Assembly (NCBI RefSeq): GCF_005503355.1
Contig: NZ_SCMK01000004.1
Span: 1 to 64,000, forward strand
DNA: 64,000 nucleotides
Origin: Sphingomonas sp. 1F27F7B
GTDB lineage: Bacteria; Pseudomonadota; Alphaproteobacteria; Sphingomonadales; Sphingomonadaceae
Direction of reading: 5' to 3'
Shown: in pieces, positions 14,937-25,336 of the stretch
Numbering within the stretch: position 1 is the stretch's first letter
Layout: the number at the start of each line of letters is the position of its first letter
Program-made: the position numbers and the translations under genes
Notes under the pieces: model-generated
Database searches by the model: none
Told to the model about the DNA's origin: nothing
Seen by the model: the letters and a program-made list of their open reading frames with translations, nothing else

Positions 14937-16508
14937 ATGGCTTCCGAATATGATCGCCGTTCCCTGCTCCGCGCCGGCGCGACGGCCGGATCCGCCGGCC
15001 TGCTCCTGCTGGGCGCGCGCGCGGCGGGCTTTTCAGGCGAGCCGCTGTTCACCCTCGGCGTCGCTTCGGGCGATCCCCTGCCCGACGGCATGGTGCTCTG
15101 GACGCGCCTGGCGCCGAAGCCCCTGGAAGGCGATGGCGGCATGCCCGCGCGCCCGGTTCCGGTGCGCTGGGAAGTCGCGGACGATCCGGCGTTTCGCCGC
15201 GTCGTCGCGCATGGCAGCGAGAGCGCCGAGCCGCGCTGGGCGCATTCGGTGCATGCGGAAGTGCGCGGCCTGCGGCCGGACCGGGACTATTGGTATCGCT
15301 TCATCGCCAATGGCCAGACCAGCCCGGCAGCCCGCACCCGCACCGCGCCCGCGTTCGACCAGCAGGTGGACAAGCTGCGCATCTGCTTCGGTTCATGCCA
15401 GAAATACGAAGCGGGCAACTATGCCGCGCACCGGCTGATCGCCGCGGAGACGCCCGACCTGATATTGTTCCTGGGCGACTATATCTACGAGAACGCGCCC
15501 GGCCGGGACGTGCGCACCCATCTCAATCCCGAGCCGTTCGACGTGCCGGGCTATCGGGTGCGCTACGCGACCTACAAGCTCGATCCCCTGCTCCAGGCCG
15601 CGCACCATGCCGCGCCCTGGGCAATGATCTGGGACGATCACGAAGTCGCCAACGACTATGCCGACGCGCTCGACGAGCGGAACAGCGATCCCGCCACTTT
15701 CCTGCGCCGCCGCGCCGCCGCGTATCAGGCCTATTGGGAGCATATGCCGCTGCGCCGCGCCAATCGCCCGGACGGCGCGGCGATGCGGCTGTACCGCACG
15801 CTCAAATGGGGAAGGCTGGCCGAGTTCCAGCTCGTCGACGACCGCCAGTATCGCAGCGGGCGCCCCTGCCAGCCGCCCGAACTGCTCGCCGAGCATCGCG
15901 ACTATCTGCCCAAGCTTCCCGATTGTCCGGAGCGCCGCGATCCGGCCCGCTCGATCCTGGGCATGCCGCAGGAGCGCTGGCTGCGCGGCGCATTCGAGGC
16001 CTCCCGCGCGACCTGGAACCTGCTTGCCCAGCAGACGCTGATGGCGGATTGCCCGCGGCTCGACCCGGCGCGGCCCGACGCCACTCCATCGCTCTACACG
16101 CTCGACAATTGGGGCGGCTATCCGGCGACGCGCGAGCGCATCCTGCGCCATTGGCGCGATGCGAAGATCGCCAACCCGCTGGTGCTCAGCGGCGACATCC
16201 ATGCCTTTGCCGCCGCCGACCTGCTCGATCCCGACAAGCCCGGCGCGCCGCCGGTCGCTTCCGAATTCGTCGGCGGCGCGATCACCAGCAAGAACCACGA
16301 CCCGCTGTTCAAGCGCACCGTCGCCCGCACGCCCGGCTTCCATTATGGCGAGCACCAGGTGCGCGGCTATGCCTCCGCCACGCTCACGCCCAAGGCATGC
16401 GCCGTCCGCTTCGTCGGGCTCGACGATCCCGCCGATCCGCAGAGCGGCGCCCGCCCGCTCGCGGATTTCGCCCTGGCCGCCGGCCGGCCGGGCATGACTC
16501 CGGCATGA
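14937..16508 (+). CDS. phoD: PhoD-type alkaline phosphatase/phosphodiesterase, Tat-exported
   Basis: The 523-residue enzyme begins with a twin-arginine signal (YDRRSLLRAGATAGSAG), a PhoD N-terminal beta domain (FTLGVASGDPLPDGMVLWTR), and a metallophosphatase core with FLGDYIYENA, WDDHEVANDY and LSGDIHAFAA, which hold the Fe/Ca-binding Asp, Asn and His residues. PhoD enzymes cleave phosphomonoesters and diesters in the periplasm. Its position right after receptor, sigma factor and FecR genes suggests that it releases phosphate or the carried ligand from the imported compound. No Pho-box was identified. Confidence 0.92.
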   Translation: MASEYDRRSLLRAGATAGSAGLLLLGARAAGFSGEPLFTLGVASGDPLPDGMVLWTRLAPKPLEGDGGMPARPVPVRWEVADDPAFRRVVAHGSESAEPRWAHSVHAEVRGLRPDRDYWYRFIANGQTSPAARTRTAPAFDQQVDKLRICFGSCQKYEAGNYAAHRLIAAETPDLILFLGDYIYENAPGRDVRTHLNPEPFDVPGYRVRYATYKLDPLLQAAHHAAPWAMIWDDHEVANDYADALDERNSDPATFLRRRAAAYQAYWEHMPLRRANRPDGAAMRLYRTLKWGRLAEFQLVDDRQYRSGRPCQPPELLAEHRDYLPKLPDCPERRDPARSILGMPQERWLRGAFEASRATWNLLAQQTLMADCPRLDPARPDATPSLYTLDNWGGYPATRERILRHWRDAKIANPLVLSGDIHAFAAADLLDPDKPGAPPVASEFVGGAITSKNHDPLFKRTVARTPGFHYGEHQVRGYASATLTPKACAVRFVGLDDPADPQSGARPLADFALAAGRPGMTPA

Positions 16509-16626
16509 CGATGTGCGTTCCAGGCCGCGGCTCGCCTTTCCTTGCACGCGCGATCTTGGCGCGGCGGAACATTTGCCCTATGCGCCGCGCCGTGGGAGCG
16601 GTTCCGCCCTCCACGACATGATCGCG

Positions 16627-16820
16627 CCGGTGCCCCGAAAGGGGCTTAAAGGGGAATGCGGTGCGGACGGGCCTTCCGTCCAATTCCGCGGCTGTCCCTG
16701 CAACTGTAAGCGGCGAGCGCGATGCACTGGCTCCCCGATCCGAGGGAGCGGCCACTGGATCGCCGATCCGGGAAGGCCGTGCATCGTGCCCTGACCCGCG
16801 AGCCAGGAGACCTGCCGGCG
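16627..16820 (+). ncRNA. Cobalamin riboswitch 1
   Basis: The stretch begins GGTGCCCCGAAAGGGGC.. AAAGGGGAA, continues with GCTGTCCCTGCAACTGTAAG, the conserved CACTGG and GGGAAGGC elements, and ends in GAGCCAGGAGACCTGCC, the B12 box. Together these are the full set of conserved blocks of the AdoCbl-type riboswitch. It lies about 190 bases before the first btuB-type gene and should reduce its expression when cobalamin is plentiful. Confidence 0.96.
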
Positions 16821-17006
16821 AGGCGGTCGCTCTTGCCCTGGTCCAGGGGATGGCCAAGGCACGGTATCTCTCCGTCTGAGCGACGACCAAGCGGCCGGGG
16901 CCGCTTCGGTGCTGCGCGAATGGCGACCAAGCGCCCGTCTTCGCGCCGCACCGGCCGTTCGCGGCAGGCCCCCGCCCTCGTTGCACGGGCGCAGGGGGGA
17001 TTACCC

Positions 17007-18947
17007 ATGTTGAAGACCAGTTTCGTCTCGCTGCTCGCGATCGCCGCCGCCCTGCCGGCCCATGCGCAGGACGCCGGCCAGGCGAGCGACCCGCAGGACG
17101 CGATCATCGTCACTGCCTCGCGCTCGGGCGACGGCATCGAGCTCAAGGACCTGCCCGCCTCCGCCACGGTGATCGACGCGGCCGCGCTCGACCAGCGCCA
17201 GACACGCATCGTCTCCGACGCGCTGCGCGACGTGCCCGGCGTCGCGGTCAGCCGCATCGGCGCGATCGGCGGCCAGACCCAGATCCGCATCCGCGGCAGC
17301 GAAGCCAATCACGTCCTGGTCCTGATCGACGGGATCGAAGCGGCCGACCCCTATTATGGCGAATATGATTTCGGCACGCTGATCGCCGATCCGGCGGCGC
17401 GCATCGAAGTGCTGCGCGGCCAGCAATCCTCGCTCTACGGATCGGACGCGATCGGCGGTGTGGTCAACTACATCACGCTCTCGGGCCGCGAGGCGCCGGG
17501 CTACAGCGCGCGCGCCGAAGGCGGCTCGTTCGGTACCTTCAGCGGCGCGGCCCGCGCGGCCGGCGCTTCGGACACGCTCGACTATGCGGTTTCGGGCAGC
17601 TGGTATCATACCAAGGGCTATCCGACGGCGCGCGGCGGCACGCGCGACATCGGCTCGGACAGCGTCGGCGCCAGCGCCAAGCTGGGCTGGACGCCCGCCG
17701 AGAACTTCAAGCTGACAGGCGTGCTGCGCTACAGCCACACCGATGCCGAGACCAACAACAGCGAGAGCAATCCAGCGAGCCCGCGCTTCGGCTATACGGT
17801 CGACAGCCCGGGCGTGCGCTTCACCAACGAAGCGTTCTACGGCCTGCTCAGCGCCGAGCTGACCGCGCTCGACGGCCGCTGGACCAACACGCTTTCCGGC
17901 CAGTTCGCCGACACCACCCGCACCGGCTACAAGCCGAGCGGGATCGACTATGGCGACAAGGGCCAGCGCTACAAGGGCTCGTTCGTCTCGAGCTTCCGCT
18001 TCGGCACCGACGCGATCACGCACCGCCTGACCGCCGCGGTCGACTGGGAGCGCGAACAGTTCCGCAACACCACGCCGGGCACGGGCTCGCCCTATGACGC
18101 CTTTCGCGGCCGCCGCAGCACCGACAATCTCGGCCTGGTCGGCCAATATGAGCTGACCGCGGGCGATTTCACCGGCGGCGCCTCGGTTCGCCACGACGAC
18201 AACAACCGCTTCGCCGACGTGACCACCTGGCGCGTCCAGGCCGGCTATCGCCTGCCGACCGACACGCGCGTCCACGCCGCCTATGGCACCGGCGTGAAGA
18301 ACCCGGGCTATTACGAGTTGTTCGGCTATTCGAGCGGCACCTATATCGGCAATCCCAACCTCAGGCCGGAAAAGTCCGCGGGCTGGGAAGCCGGGATCGA
18401 GCAGAGCTTCTGGGACGGCAAGGCGACGCTGGGCGCTACTTATTTCGATTCGAAGCTGACCGACGAAATCTACATCACCTATCCCGCGCCGACCTACACG
18501 GCGACACCGGGCAACCGCACCACCGATTCCAAGCAGCACGGCGTCGAAGTGACCGCCAGCCTGCGTCCGATCCGCCAGATCCGGATCGATGCCGTCTATA
18601 CCCATCTGAAGGCGACCGAAGACGGCGTCACCGAAGTTCGTCGCCCGGGCGACATTGCCAGCGTCAACGCCACGCTGTTCAGCAAGGACGAGCGTTTCTC
18701 GACCACGCTGACGGTGCGCTACAACGGCCGGATGGACGACCTGGCCTATATCGACCCAAGCTATGTGCCGGTGCGCGTCTCGCTCAAGCCCTTCACGCTG
18801 GTGAACCTCAACGCGCAGTACAAGCTGAGCGACCGTTTCTCAGTGTTCGGCCGGGTCGAGAACCTGTTCGACGTGAAATATGAGGAAGTGTTCAGCTTCG
18901 CGACGCCGGGCGCCGCCGCCTATGCCGGCGCGCGCGTCGCCTTCTGA
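17007..18947 (+). CDS. btuB: BtuB-type TonB-dependent cobalamin receptor 1
   Basis: The 646-residue product has a signal peptide (to about residue 21), a plug with IIVTASRSGDGIELKDLPAS, LRDVPGVAVSR and IRIRGSEANHVLVLIDGIE, and a beta-barrel ending in a C-terminal aromatic strand (ARVAF). Its length and motifs match BtuB, which imports B12 across the outer membrane with TonB energy. The ATG has an AGGGGGGA ribosome-binding site 6-7 bases upstream. A cobalamin riboswitch precedes it and adenosyltransferase and B12 ABC-transporter genes follow on the same strand, which supports the substrate call. Confidence 0.93.
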   Translation: MLKTSFVSLLAIAAALPAHAQDAGQASDPQDAIIVTASRSGDGIELKDLPASATVIDAAALDQRQTRIVSDALRDVPGVAVSRIGAIGGQTQIRIRGSEANHVLVLIDGIEAADPYYGEYDFGTLIADPAARIEVLRGQQSSLYGSDAIGGVVNYITLSGREAPGYSARAEGGSFGTFSGAARAAGASDTLDYAVSGSWYHTKGYPTARGGTRDIGSDSVGASAKLGWTPAENFKLTGVLRYSHTDAETNNSESNPASPRFGYTVDSPGVRFTNEAFYGLLSAELTALDGRWTNTLSGQFADTTRTGYKPSGIDYGDKGQRYKGSFVSSFRFGTDAITHRLTAAVDWEREQFRNTTPGTGSPYDAFRGRRSTDNLGLVGQYELTAGDFTGGASVRHDDNNRFADVTTWRVQAGYRLPTDTRVHAAYGTGVKNPGYYELFGYSSGTYIGNPNLRPEKSAGWEAGIEQSFWDGKATLGATYFDSKLTDEIYITYPAPTYTATPGNRTTDSKQHGVEVTASLRPIRQIRIDAVYTHLKATEDGVTEVRRPGDIASVNATLFSKDERFSTTLTVRYNGRMDDLAYIDPSYVPVRVSLKPFTLVNLNAQYKLSDRFSVFGRVENLFDVKYEEVFSFATPGAAAYAGARVAF

Positions 18948-18968
18948 AGCCAAAAGGGGGAAGCGGCC

Positions 18969-19577
18969 GTGAAGCAGCGCACCGACGCCGAACACAATGC
19001 CAGGATGAAGAAAGTCCAGGCCGCCCAGGCGAAGAAACTCGCCACCAAGACGGTCGAGAAGGGCCTGATCATCGTCCATACCGGGCCGGGCAAGGGCAAG
19101 ACGTCCGCAGCACTCGGCATGGCGGTGCGCGCGATCGGGCACGGCATGAAGGTGGGCATGGTCCAGTTCGTGAAGGGCGCCATGGCCACCGGCGAGAAGG
19201 CGGTGTTCGACCGCTTCCCCGAGCTGATCGAGTTCAAGCCGATGGGCGAAGGCTTCACCTGGGACACCCAGGACCGCGCGCGCGACATCGCCGTGGCGCG
19301 CGAAGCCTGGGAAGAAGTGAAGCGGATGATCGCCGATCCGGACTATGCGATGGTGATCGCCGACGAGCTCAACATCGTGCTGCGCTACGATTACCTGCCG
19401 ACGGAGGAAGTGCTCGCGGCGCTCGCCGCCAAGCCGGCGATGAAGCACGTCATCGTCACTGGCCGAAACGCGCCCCAGGCGCTGATCGACGCGGCCGACC
19501 TCGTCACCGAGATGAGCCAGGTGAAGCACCCCTTTCGCGAGCAGAACGTCAAGGCACAGGCGGGAATCGAGTTCTGA
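18969..19577 (+). CDS. cobO: Cob(I)yrinic acid a,c-diamide adenosyltransferase
   Basis: The 202-residue enzyme contains the P-loop HTGPGKGKTSAALG at about 38-51 and MVIADELNIVLRYDYL, matching the CobA/CobO/BtuR family that transfers the adenosyl group of ATP to the cobalt of corrinoids. A Lys/Ala-rich N-terminal helix of about 25 residues precedes the catalytic core, as in CobO. It follows the btuB stop by 21 bases, so imported corrinoid can be adenosylated before nucleotide-loop assembly by the genes further on. Confidence 0.95.
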   Translation: MKQRTDAEHNARMKKVQAAQAKKLATKTVEKGLIIVHTGPGKGKTSAALGMAVRAIGHGMKVGMVQFVKGAMATGEKAVFDRFPELIEFKPMGEGFTWDTQDRARDIAVAREAWEEVKRMIADPDYAMVIADELNIVLRYDYLPTEEVLAALAAKPAMKHVIVTGRNAPQALIDAADLVTEMSQVKHPFREQNVKAQAGIEF

Positions 19578-19603
19578 TGATCCGCGCACCCTCCACCCCG
19601 CCT

Positions 19604-19703
19604 GTTCCCCGGCGAAGGCCGGGGCCCAGTTGCCACGGCGTTCGAGAGGTTCTCTCAGTTCACCAACTGCACCGAAGCTGGGCCCCGGCCTTCGCCGGGG
19701 AAC
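19604..19703. repeat. Perfect 26-bp inverted repeat, REP-like
   Basis: GTTCCCCGGCGAAGGCCGGG.. at 19604-19629 is exactly complemented at 19678-19703, with a 48-base loop between. Each arm also contains its own CCCCGGC-gaag-GCCGGGG hairpin. This type of palindromic unit occurs widely between genes in sphingomonads. Here it separates cobO from btuF inside the B12 locus and could stabilise or terminate the upstream message. Confidence 0.8.
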
Positions 19704-19719
19704 GGGAAAGCTCGTTCTG

Positions 19720-20589
19720 ATGGTTTCCCGCATCAAAATCGCGGCGCTCGGCCTGCCACTGCTTGCTTTGGGTGGCGCAATCTCGTGGGCGAGCACCGAC
19801 GCGCCCACACCGCCATCGGCGGGCAAGCCGAAGCGGATCGTGTCGATCAACCTGTGCGCCGATCAGCTCGTCCTCGCCCTCGCCGATCGCGGCCAGATCG
19901 CCGGGCTGACTCGCAACGCCACCGATGCGGAGATGTCGGGCGAGGCGGCGAAGGCGCATGGGCTGCCGATCCTCAAGAATTCCGCCGAGCAGATATTGGC
20001 GATCGATCCCGACCTGATCGTCGGCATGCCGGCCAGCCGCAGCGCGCCGATGCGCGCGCTTCGGGGGCACCGCTACAACCTGCTCGATCTCGCCACTGCT
20101 AACACGGTCGACGAGATCTATGCCACGATCCGCCAGACCGCAGTGGCGGTGGGCCATCCCGAGCGCGGCGATGCGCTGGTCGCGCGCATGCAGGCGCAAC
20201 TCGCCGCGATCGGCAGGCCGGGGCGCGGCAAGGTGGCGGCCTATTATCAGCGCCGCGGCTTCATGACCGGCACCGGCACGCTGATCGACGACCTGATGCA
20301 GCGCATGGGGCTGGTGAACCTGGCGGCGAAGCTCGGCAGGCCGCCGCTGTCGCAGCTCAGCCTCGAGGAGATGGTGGCGGCGCGGCCCGACTATCTCATC
20401 GTCGAGAGCGCCACCGACACGGTTGCCGACCAGGGTACCGAGATGCTCCACCACCCCGCGCTGGCCGGCATTCCCCGGATCAGCATTCCCCAGGCCTGGA
20501 CCGTGTGCGGCAGCCCCGCCTATGTCGACGCTGCGCGGGGAATGGCGCAGCAGCTGGCCCGTTTTCAGGATCGGACCCACGCCCGATGA
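19720..20589 (+). CDS. btuF: BtuF-like cobalamin ABC transporter substrate-binding protein
   Basis: The 289-residue product has an N-terminal hydrophobic export segment (IKIAALGLPLLALGG), then KRIVSINLCADQLVLALADR and SAEQILAIDPDLIVG, characteristic of the cobalamin/ferrichrome class III binding proteins. It lies in front of a FecCD-type permease and an ATPase with start-stop overlaps, and within a B12-riboswitch locus, so it should carry corrinoid across the periplasm. The ATG at 19720 is chosen because the reading upstream falls in the repeat element and the signal begins here. Confidence 0.88.
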   Translation: MVSRIKIAALGLPLLALGGAISWASTDAPTPPSAGKPKRIVSINLCADQLVLALADRGQIAGLTRNATDAEMSGEAAKAHGLPILKNSAEQILAIDPDLIVGMPASRSAPMRALRGHRYNLLDLATANTVDEIYATIRQTAVAVGHPERGDALVARMQAQLAAIGRPGRGKVAAYYQRRGFMTGTGTLIDDLMQRMGLVNLAAKLGRPPLSQLSLEEMVAARPDYLIVESATDTVADQGTEMLHHPALAGIPRISIPQAWTVCGSPAYVDAARGMAQQLARFQDRTHAR

Positions 20590-21574
20590 CGATTTCCCGC
20601 CCCCTGTTGATCGCCGGGCTGATCGCCCTCACGCTGATCGCCGCGATCGGCTCGATCCTCTTCGGCCCGGTGCATCTGTCGCTCGCCCGGATGGTTGCCG
20701 CCTTCACCGGCCATGGCGACAGGATCGCCACCACCATCCTGCTCGAGCTGCGCCTGCCGCGCATGCTGCTCGGCCTGGGCGTGGGCGCGATGCTCGGCCT
20801 GGCCGGGGCGGCGCTGCAGGGCTATCTGCGCAATCCACTGGCCGAGCCCTCGGTGCTGGGCACATCCAACGCCGCGTCGCTCGGTGCGGTCGCCGCGCTC
20901 TATTTCGGGCTGGCCGCGCTGCATCCGGTGGTGCTGCCGGTGCTGGCGGTGCTGGGCGCGCTGCTCTCGCTGGTCGGCCTGTCGGCGCTGGCCGGCCGCT
21001 CGGAGAGCCCGCTCACCCTGATCCTCGCCGGCATCGCGATCGCCACCCTGGCCACGGCCGGCGTCAGCCTGGCGCTCAATCTTTCGCCCAATCCCTTCGC
21101 GGCGATGGAGATCATGACCTGGCTGCTCGGCAGCCTGGAAAACCGCTCGTTCGAGCATGTCTGGATCGCCTATCCCTGTATCGCGATCGGCGGGCTGCTG
21201 CTGCTCTGGGACGGTCGCGCGCTCGATGCGCTGACCTTGGGCGAGGACGGCGCGCAGGCGCTCGGCGTCGATCTGCGGCGCACGCGCATCCGGCTGCTGC
21301 TCGGCACCGCGATCGGCGTGGGCGGCGCGGTCGCAGTGTCGGGTGCCATCGGGTTCATCGGGCTGATCGTGCCGCACCTGGTCCGCCCGCTCACCGATCG
21401 CAGCCCCTCGGCGATCCTCATTCCCTCGGCGATCGGCGGCGCGGCGCTACTCACATTCGCCGATGTCGCGGTGCGGCTGATCGACACCCGGAACGAACTG
21501 AAGCTCGGCGTCGTCACGGCCTTTCTCGGCGTGCCGGTCTTCCTGATCCATCTGATGCGGGAGCGCCGGCTGTG

Positions 21575-21578
<4 letters not shown>
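20586..21578 (+). CDS. btuC: BtuC-like cobalamin ABC transporter permease
   Basis: The 330-residue protein is very hydrophobic with about nine to ten membrane spans and carries FecCD-family motifs: LRLPRMLLGLGVGAMLGLAG, GYLRNPLAEPSVLG and, near the end, GAIGFIGLIVPHLVRPLTD. Two copies of such a subunit form the channel for the BtuCD-F complex. Its ATG overlaps the btuF stop (ATGA), and its own stop overlaps the GTG of the ATPase gene, so the three are translationally coupled. Confidence 0.93.
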
Positions 21579-22341
<763 letters not shown>

Positions 22342-22345
<4 letters not shown>

Positions 22346-23037
22346 GCGACGACGCCGCCTTCTACCGCGACCAGGGTCACGCCGCGCTGCCGCTGTTCGA
22401 TCGCGCCCTGGTGGAGGCCGCCCAGGCCGATATCGCCGAGCATATCGACCGGCTGTCGCACGCGCTCTACCTCCCCTTCGAGCAGAGCTGCCCCGACGCC
22501 CCGCTTGCCGAACGGCTCGACCGAATCTACCAGAATGACCGCAGCCAGGCGAACCTGCTCCGCGTCGCGATCTGCACCGACGCGCATCGCGGACCCCGCC
22601 TCCAGGCGATTGCCAACGATCCCGGCCTGCGCGCGGAGGCCGAGCGGATCGGCGGACAGGCGCTCGCCGGCAAGGTCGTCCGCGTCCGCGCCAGCATCGC
22701 CAGCTTCCCCGAGCATCGCCATGCCTGGCACTCGGACGTCGCCCGGGACGACGGCGTCGCCTGCGGCCAGGTCTGGACCACCGCCTGGATCCCGCTCAGC
22801 GATGCCGGCCCCGGCAATGGCGGGCTGGAGATCATCCCGGGCCGCCTGCCTGCCCCGCTCGCCAGCCAGACCGACAACGGCCTCAGGATCACCGAGGAAG
22901 CGATTGCCGGCCTGCCGCGCCTCCAGCCCGAATGCCCGGCCGGCACCGTGCTGTTCCTCGATCGCTTCACGCCGCACCGCACCCTGCCCGCCGACAAGGC
23001 GCGCTTCGCCCTTGTCGTCTGGTTCAAGGCCGCCTAA
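22342..23037 (+). CDS. PhyH-like Fe(II)/2-oxoglutarate dioxygenase inside the B12 locus
   Basis: The 231-residue product fits the phytanoyl-CoA dioxygenase fold: HSD with His130 and Asp132 and a distal His212 in FTPHRTLP form the 2-His-1-carboxylate iron site, and Arg221 in KARFALVVWF is placed to bind 2-oxoglutarate. PGNGGLEIIPGR is a typical loop of the family. The GTG start overlaps the btuD stop, which ties expression to the transporter, and the second cobalamin riboswitch begins just downstream. Its substrate is unknown; a role in corrinoid side-chain or ligand processing, or in a B12-replaceable reaction, can only be inferred from context. Confidence 0.8.
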
Positions 23038-23052
23038 GGCCACCCGCGCGAC

Positions 23053-23210
23053 AGGTTCCCCGGAAACGGGGATGAAAATGGGAACGGGACAATCCCGGCT
23101 GCCCCTGCAACTGTAAGCGGCGAGCCATCGGCCTCATGCCATTGGGTGTTGCACCCGAGAAGGCGGCCGGACCGGCAACGACCCGCGAGCCAGGAGACCT
23201 GCCCGTCGCG
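23053..23210 (+). ncRNA. Cobalamin riboswitch 2
   Basis: It contains the ordered conserved blocks of the AdoCbl riboswitch: AGGTTCCCCGGAAACGGGG with AAAATGGGAA, GCTGCCCCTGCAACTGTAAG, a variable stem, and the B12 box GAGCCAGGAGACCTGCC. It starts 16 bases after the PhyH-like gene and lies about 150 bases before the second btuB-type gene, giving the downstream genes independent cobalamin control. Confidence 0.96.
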
Positions 23211-23363
23211 GTCGTCTTTCGTGCGGACAGGGTGTGCCGGGCGGACGGGGGTGAACCCGAGCGACGACAAGGTTGGCCGCGTGCGCGCGCGGACGATGTC
23301 GCTCGCCCCAGGGGCGCCGGCATCGGCCTTGCGCGCGTGCGGCGTCGTTATGGGTTGCACGCA

Positions 23364-25319
23364 ATGAAGTCCGTTCTCCGTTTCTCCGCCTCGTTCCTCG
23401 CCCTGGTCGCCGCGCCCGCGGCCTTCGCCCAGCAGGCGCCCGCGCCCGATGCGGCGGCGGCCGAGGACAGCGACCAGATCACCGTCACCGCCACCCGCGC
23501 GCCGGTGAACATCGACCAGGTCCCCGCCTCGATCACCGTGCTCGACAAGACCGCGATCGACCGCAGCCAGGATATCGGCGCGACCGAGCTGCTGCTGCGC
23601 ACGCCGGGCATCAGCGTCTCGCGCAACGGCGGCTATGGCACCTCCACGTCGCTGCGCATCCGCGGCGCCGAGGCCGATCAGACCGTCGTGGTGATCGACG
23701 GGGTGAAGCTCAACGATCCGGCGGCCACCGGCGGCGGCTACAACTTCGCCAACCTGCTGGTCGGCGACGCGTCGCGCATCGAAGTGCTGCGCGGGCCGCA
23801 ATCGATCCTGTGGGGCAGCCAGGCGATCGGCGGCGTGGTCAACATCGTCACCGCCGCGCCGGAGAAGCCGCTGGAGGGCAGCTTCGATATCGAGGCCGGA
23901 TCGCGCGAAACCGTGAGCGCCCGCGCCGCGATCGGCGGCCGCACCGGGCCGGTCAGCTGGCGCGTCGGCGGCCAGAGCTTCACCACCGCCGGCATCTCGG
24001 CGATCGCCCCGGCGTTCGGTGGCAAGGAAACCGACGGCTATACCAACCGCAGCGCCACCGGCCGCGCCGAACTCGCGCTCGCCAGCAACCTCAGCGTCGA
24101 GGTGCGCGGCTATTATTCGAAGGGCCACACCGAAATCGACGCGACCACCGGCGACAGCAGCGACTATTCGCTGAACGAGGAGTTCGTCGGCTATGCGGGC
24201 GTGAACCTCGCCCTGCTCGACGGCCGGTTCCGCAATCGCTTCGCCTATGCCTATACCGACACCGATCGCGACAGCTACGGCCCCACCCGCGCCCGCCCGC
24301 TGAGCTTCGAATCCAACGGCCGCAACCAGCGGCTGGAATATCAGGGCAGCTTCGCCTTCACCCAGCGCATCTCGGCGGTGTTCGGGCTGGAGAACGAGAA
24401 TTCGAAGTTCCGCAGCCGCTCGCCCGCGGCTTCGCTCGCTACGCCGCTGCCGGCCTTCGCGCGCGGCAATGCAGAGATCACCAGCGCCTATGCCCAGCTG
24501 AGCGTCGAGCCGATCGACGGCCTTACCCTCAATGGCGGCATCCGCTACGACGATCACAACCGCTTCGGCGGCCAGACCCTGTTCGCGGCGGGCGGCGTGT
24601 GGCGCCTGTCGACCGGCACGATCCTGCGCGCCAGCTATGGCGAGGGCTTCAAGGCGCCGACGCTCTACCAGCAGTTCAGCGAATATGGGAACACGGCGCT
24701 GGATCCCGAGCGGGCCAAGGGCTGGGAAGCGGGGGTCGAGCAGCAGCTGTTCGGCCGCAAGCTGACCTTCGGCGCGACCTATTTCGAGCGCACCACCACC
24801 AGCCAGATCATCTTTAACAGCTGCACCGCGACCTCGACCATGCTGCTCTGCTTCGTGCCGGGCACCACCACGCGCCGTTCGGGCTATTATTCGAACGTCT
24901 CGCGCGCCGAGGCGCACGGCATCGAGGCCGCGGCCGCCGTCAAGCTGGGTGGCTTCACGCTCGACGGCAACTATAGCTGGATCGTCGCCGAGGACCGCTC
25001 GCCGGGCACCGCGAACTTCGGCAAGTGGCTGCCGCGCCGCCCCCAGAACAGCGCCAACGGCTCGATCAGCTACGCCTTCCCCTTCGGCCTCACCACCGGC
25101 GCCGCGATCCGCTGGTCGGGTCACAGCTTCGACAATGCGGCCAACACCACCCGGCTCGACGGCTATACGTTGGTCGACCTGCGCGCAGAGCTGAAGGCCG
25201 GCGACAATCTCAGCGTGTTCGCCCGCGCCGAGAACCTGTTCGACGAGACCTACATGACCGCCTATCGCTACGGCACGCTGGGCCGCAGCATCTATGCCGG
25301 CATTCGCGGGCGCTTCTGA
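23364..25319 (+). CDS. btuB: BtuB-type TonB-dependent cobalamin receptor 2
   Basis: The 651-residue receptor has a signal peptide ending near AFAQQ (about residue 21), plug motifs QITVTATRAPVNIDQVPAS, LRTPGISVSR and LRIRGAEADQTVVVIDGVK, and a barrel ending GIRGRF. It is a paralogue, not a copy, of the receptor at 17007: plug sequences differ throughout, so the two may favour different corrinoids. It is preceded by riboswitch 2 and followed closely by a membrane protein and DUF1636 gene. The ATG is chosen at the beginning of the signal peptide. Confidence 0.93.
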   Translation: MKSVLRFSASFLALVAAPAAFAQQAPAPDAAAAEDSDQITVTATRAPVNIDQVPASITVLDKTAIDRSQDIGATELLLRTPGISVSRNGGYGTSTSLRIRGAEADQTVVVIDGVKLNDPAATGGGYNFANLLVGDASRIEVLRGPQSILWGSQAIGGVVNIVTAAPEKPLEGSFDIEAGSRETVSARAAIGGRTGPVSWRVGGQSFTTAGISAIAPAFGGKETDGYTNRSATGRAELALASNLSVEVRGYYSKGHTEIDATTGDSSDYSLNEEFVGYAGVNLALLDGRFRNRFAYAYTDTDRDSYGPTRARPLSFESNGRNQRLEYQGSFAFTQRISAVFGLENENSKFRSRSPAASLATPLPAFARGNAEITSAYAQLSVEPIDGLTLNGGIRYDDHNRFGGQTLFAAGGVWRLSTGTILRASYGEGFKAPTLYQQFSEYGNTALDPERAKGWEAGVEQQLFGRKLTFGATYFERTTTSQIIFNSCTATSTMLLCFVPGTTTRRSGYYSNVSRAEAHGIEAAAAVKLGGFTLDGNYSWIVAEDRSPGTANFGKWLPRRPQNSANGSISYAFPFGLTTGAAIRWSGHSFDNAANTTRLDGYTLVDLRAELKAGDNLSVFARAENLFDETYMTAYRYGTLGRSIYAGIRGRF

Positions 25320-25336
25320 CGATGGGAGAAGGCAAG

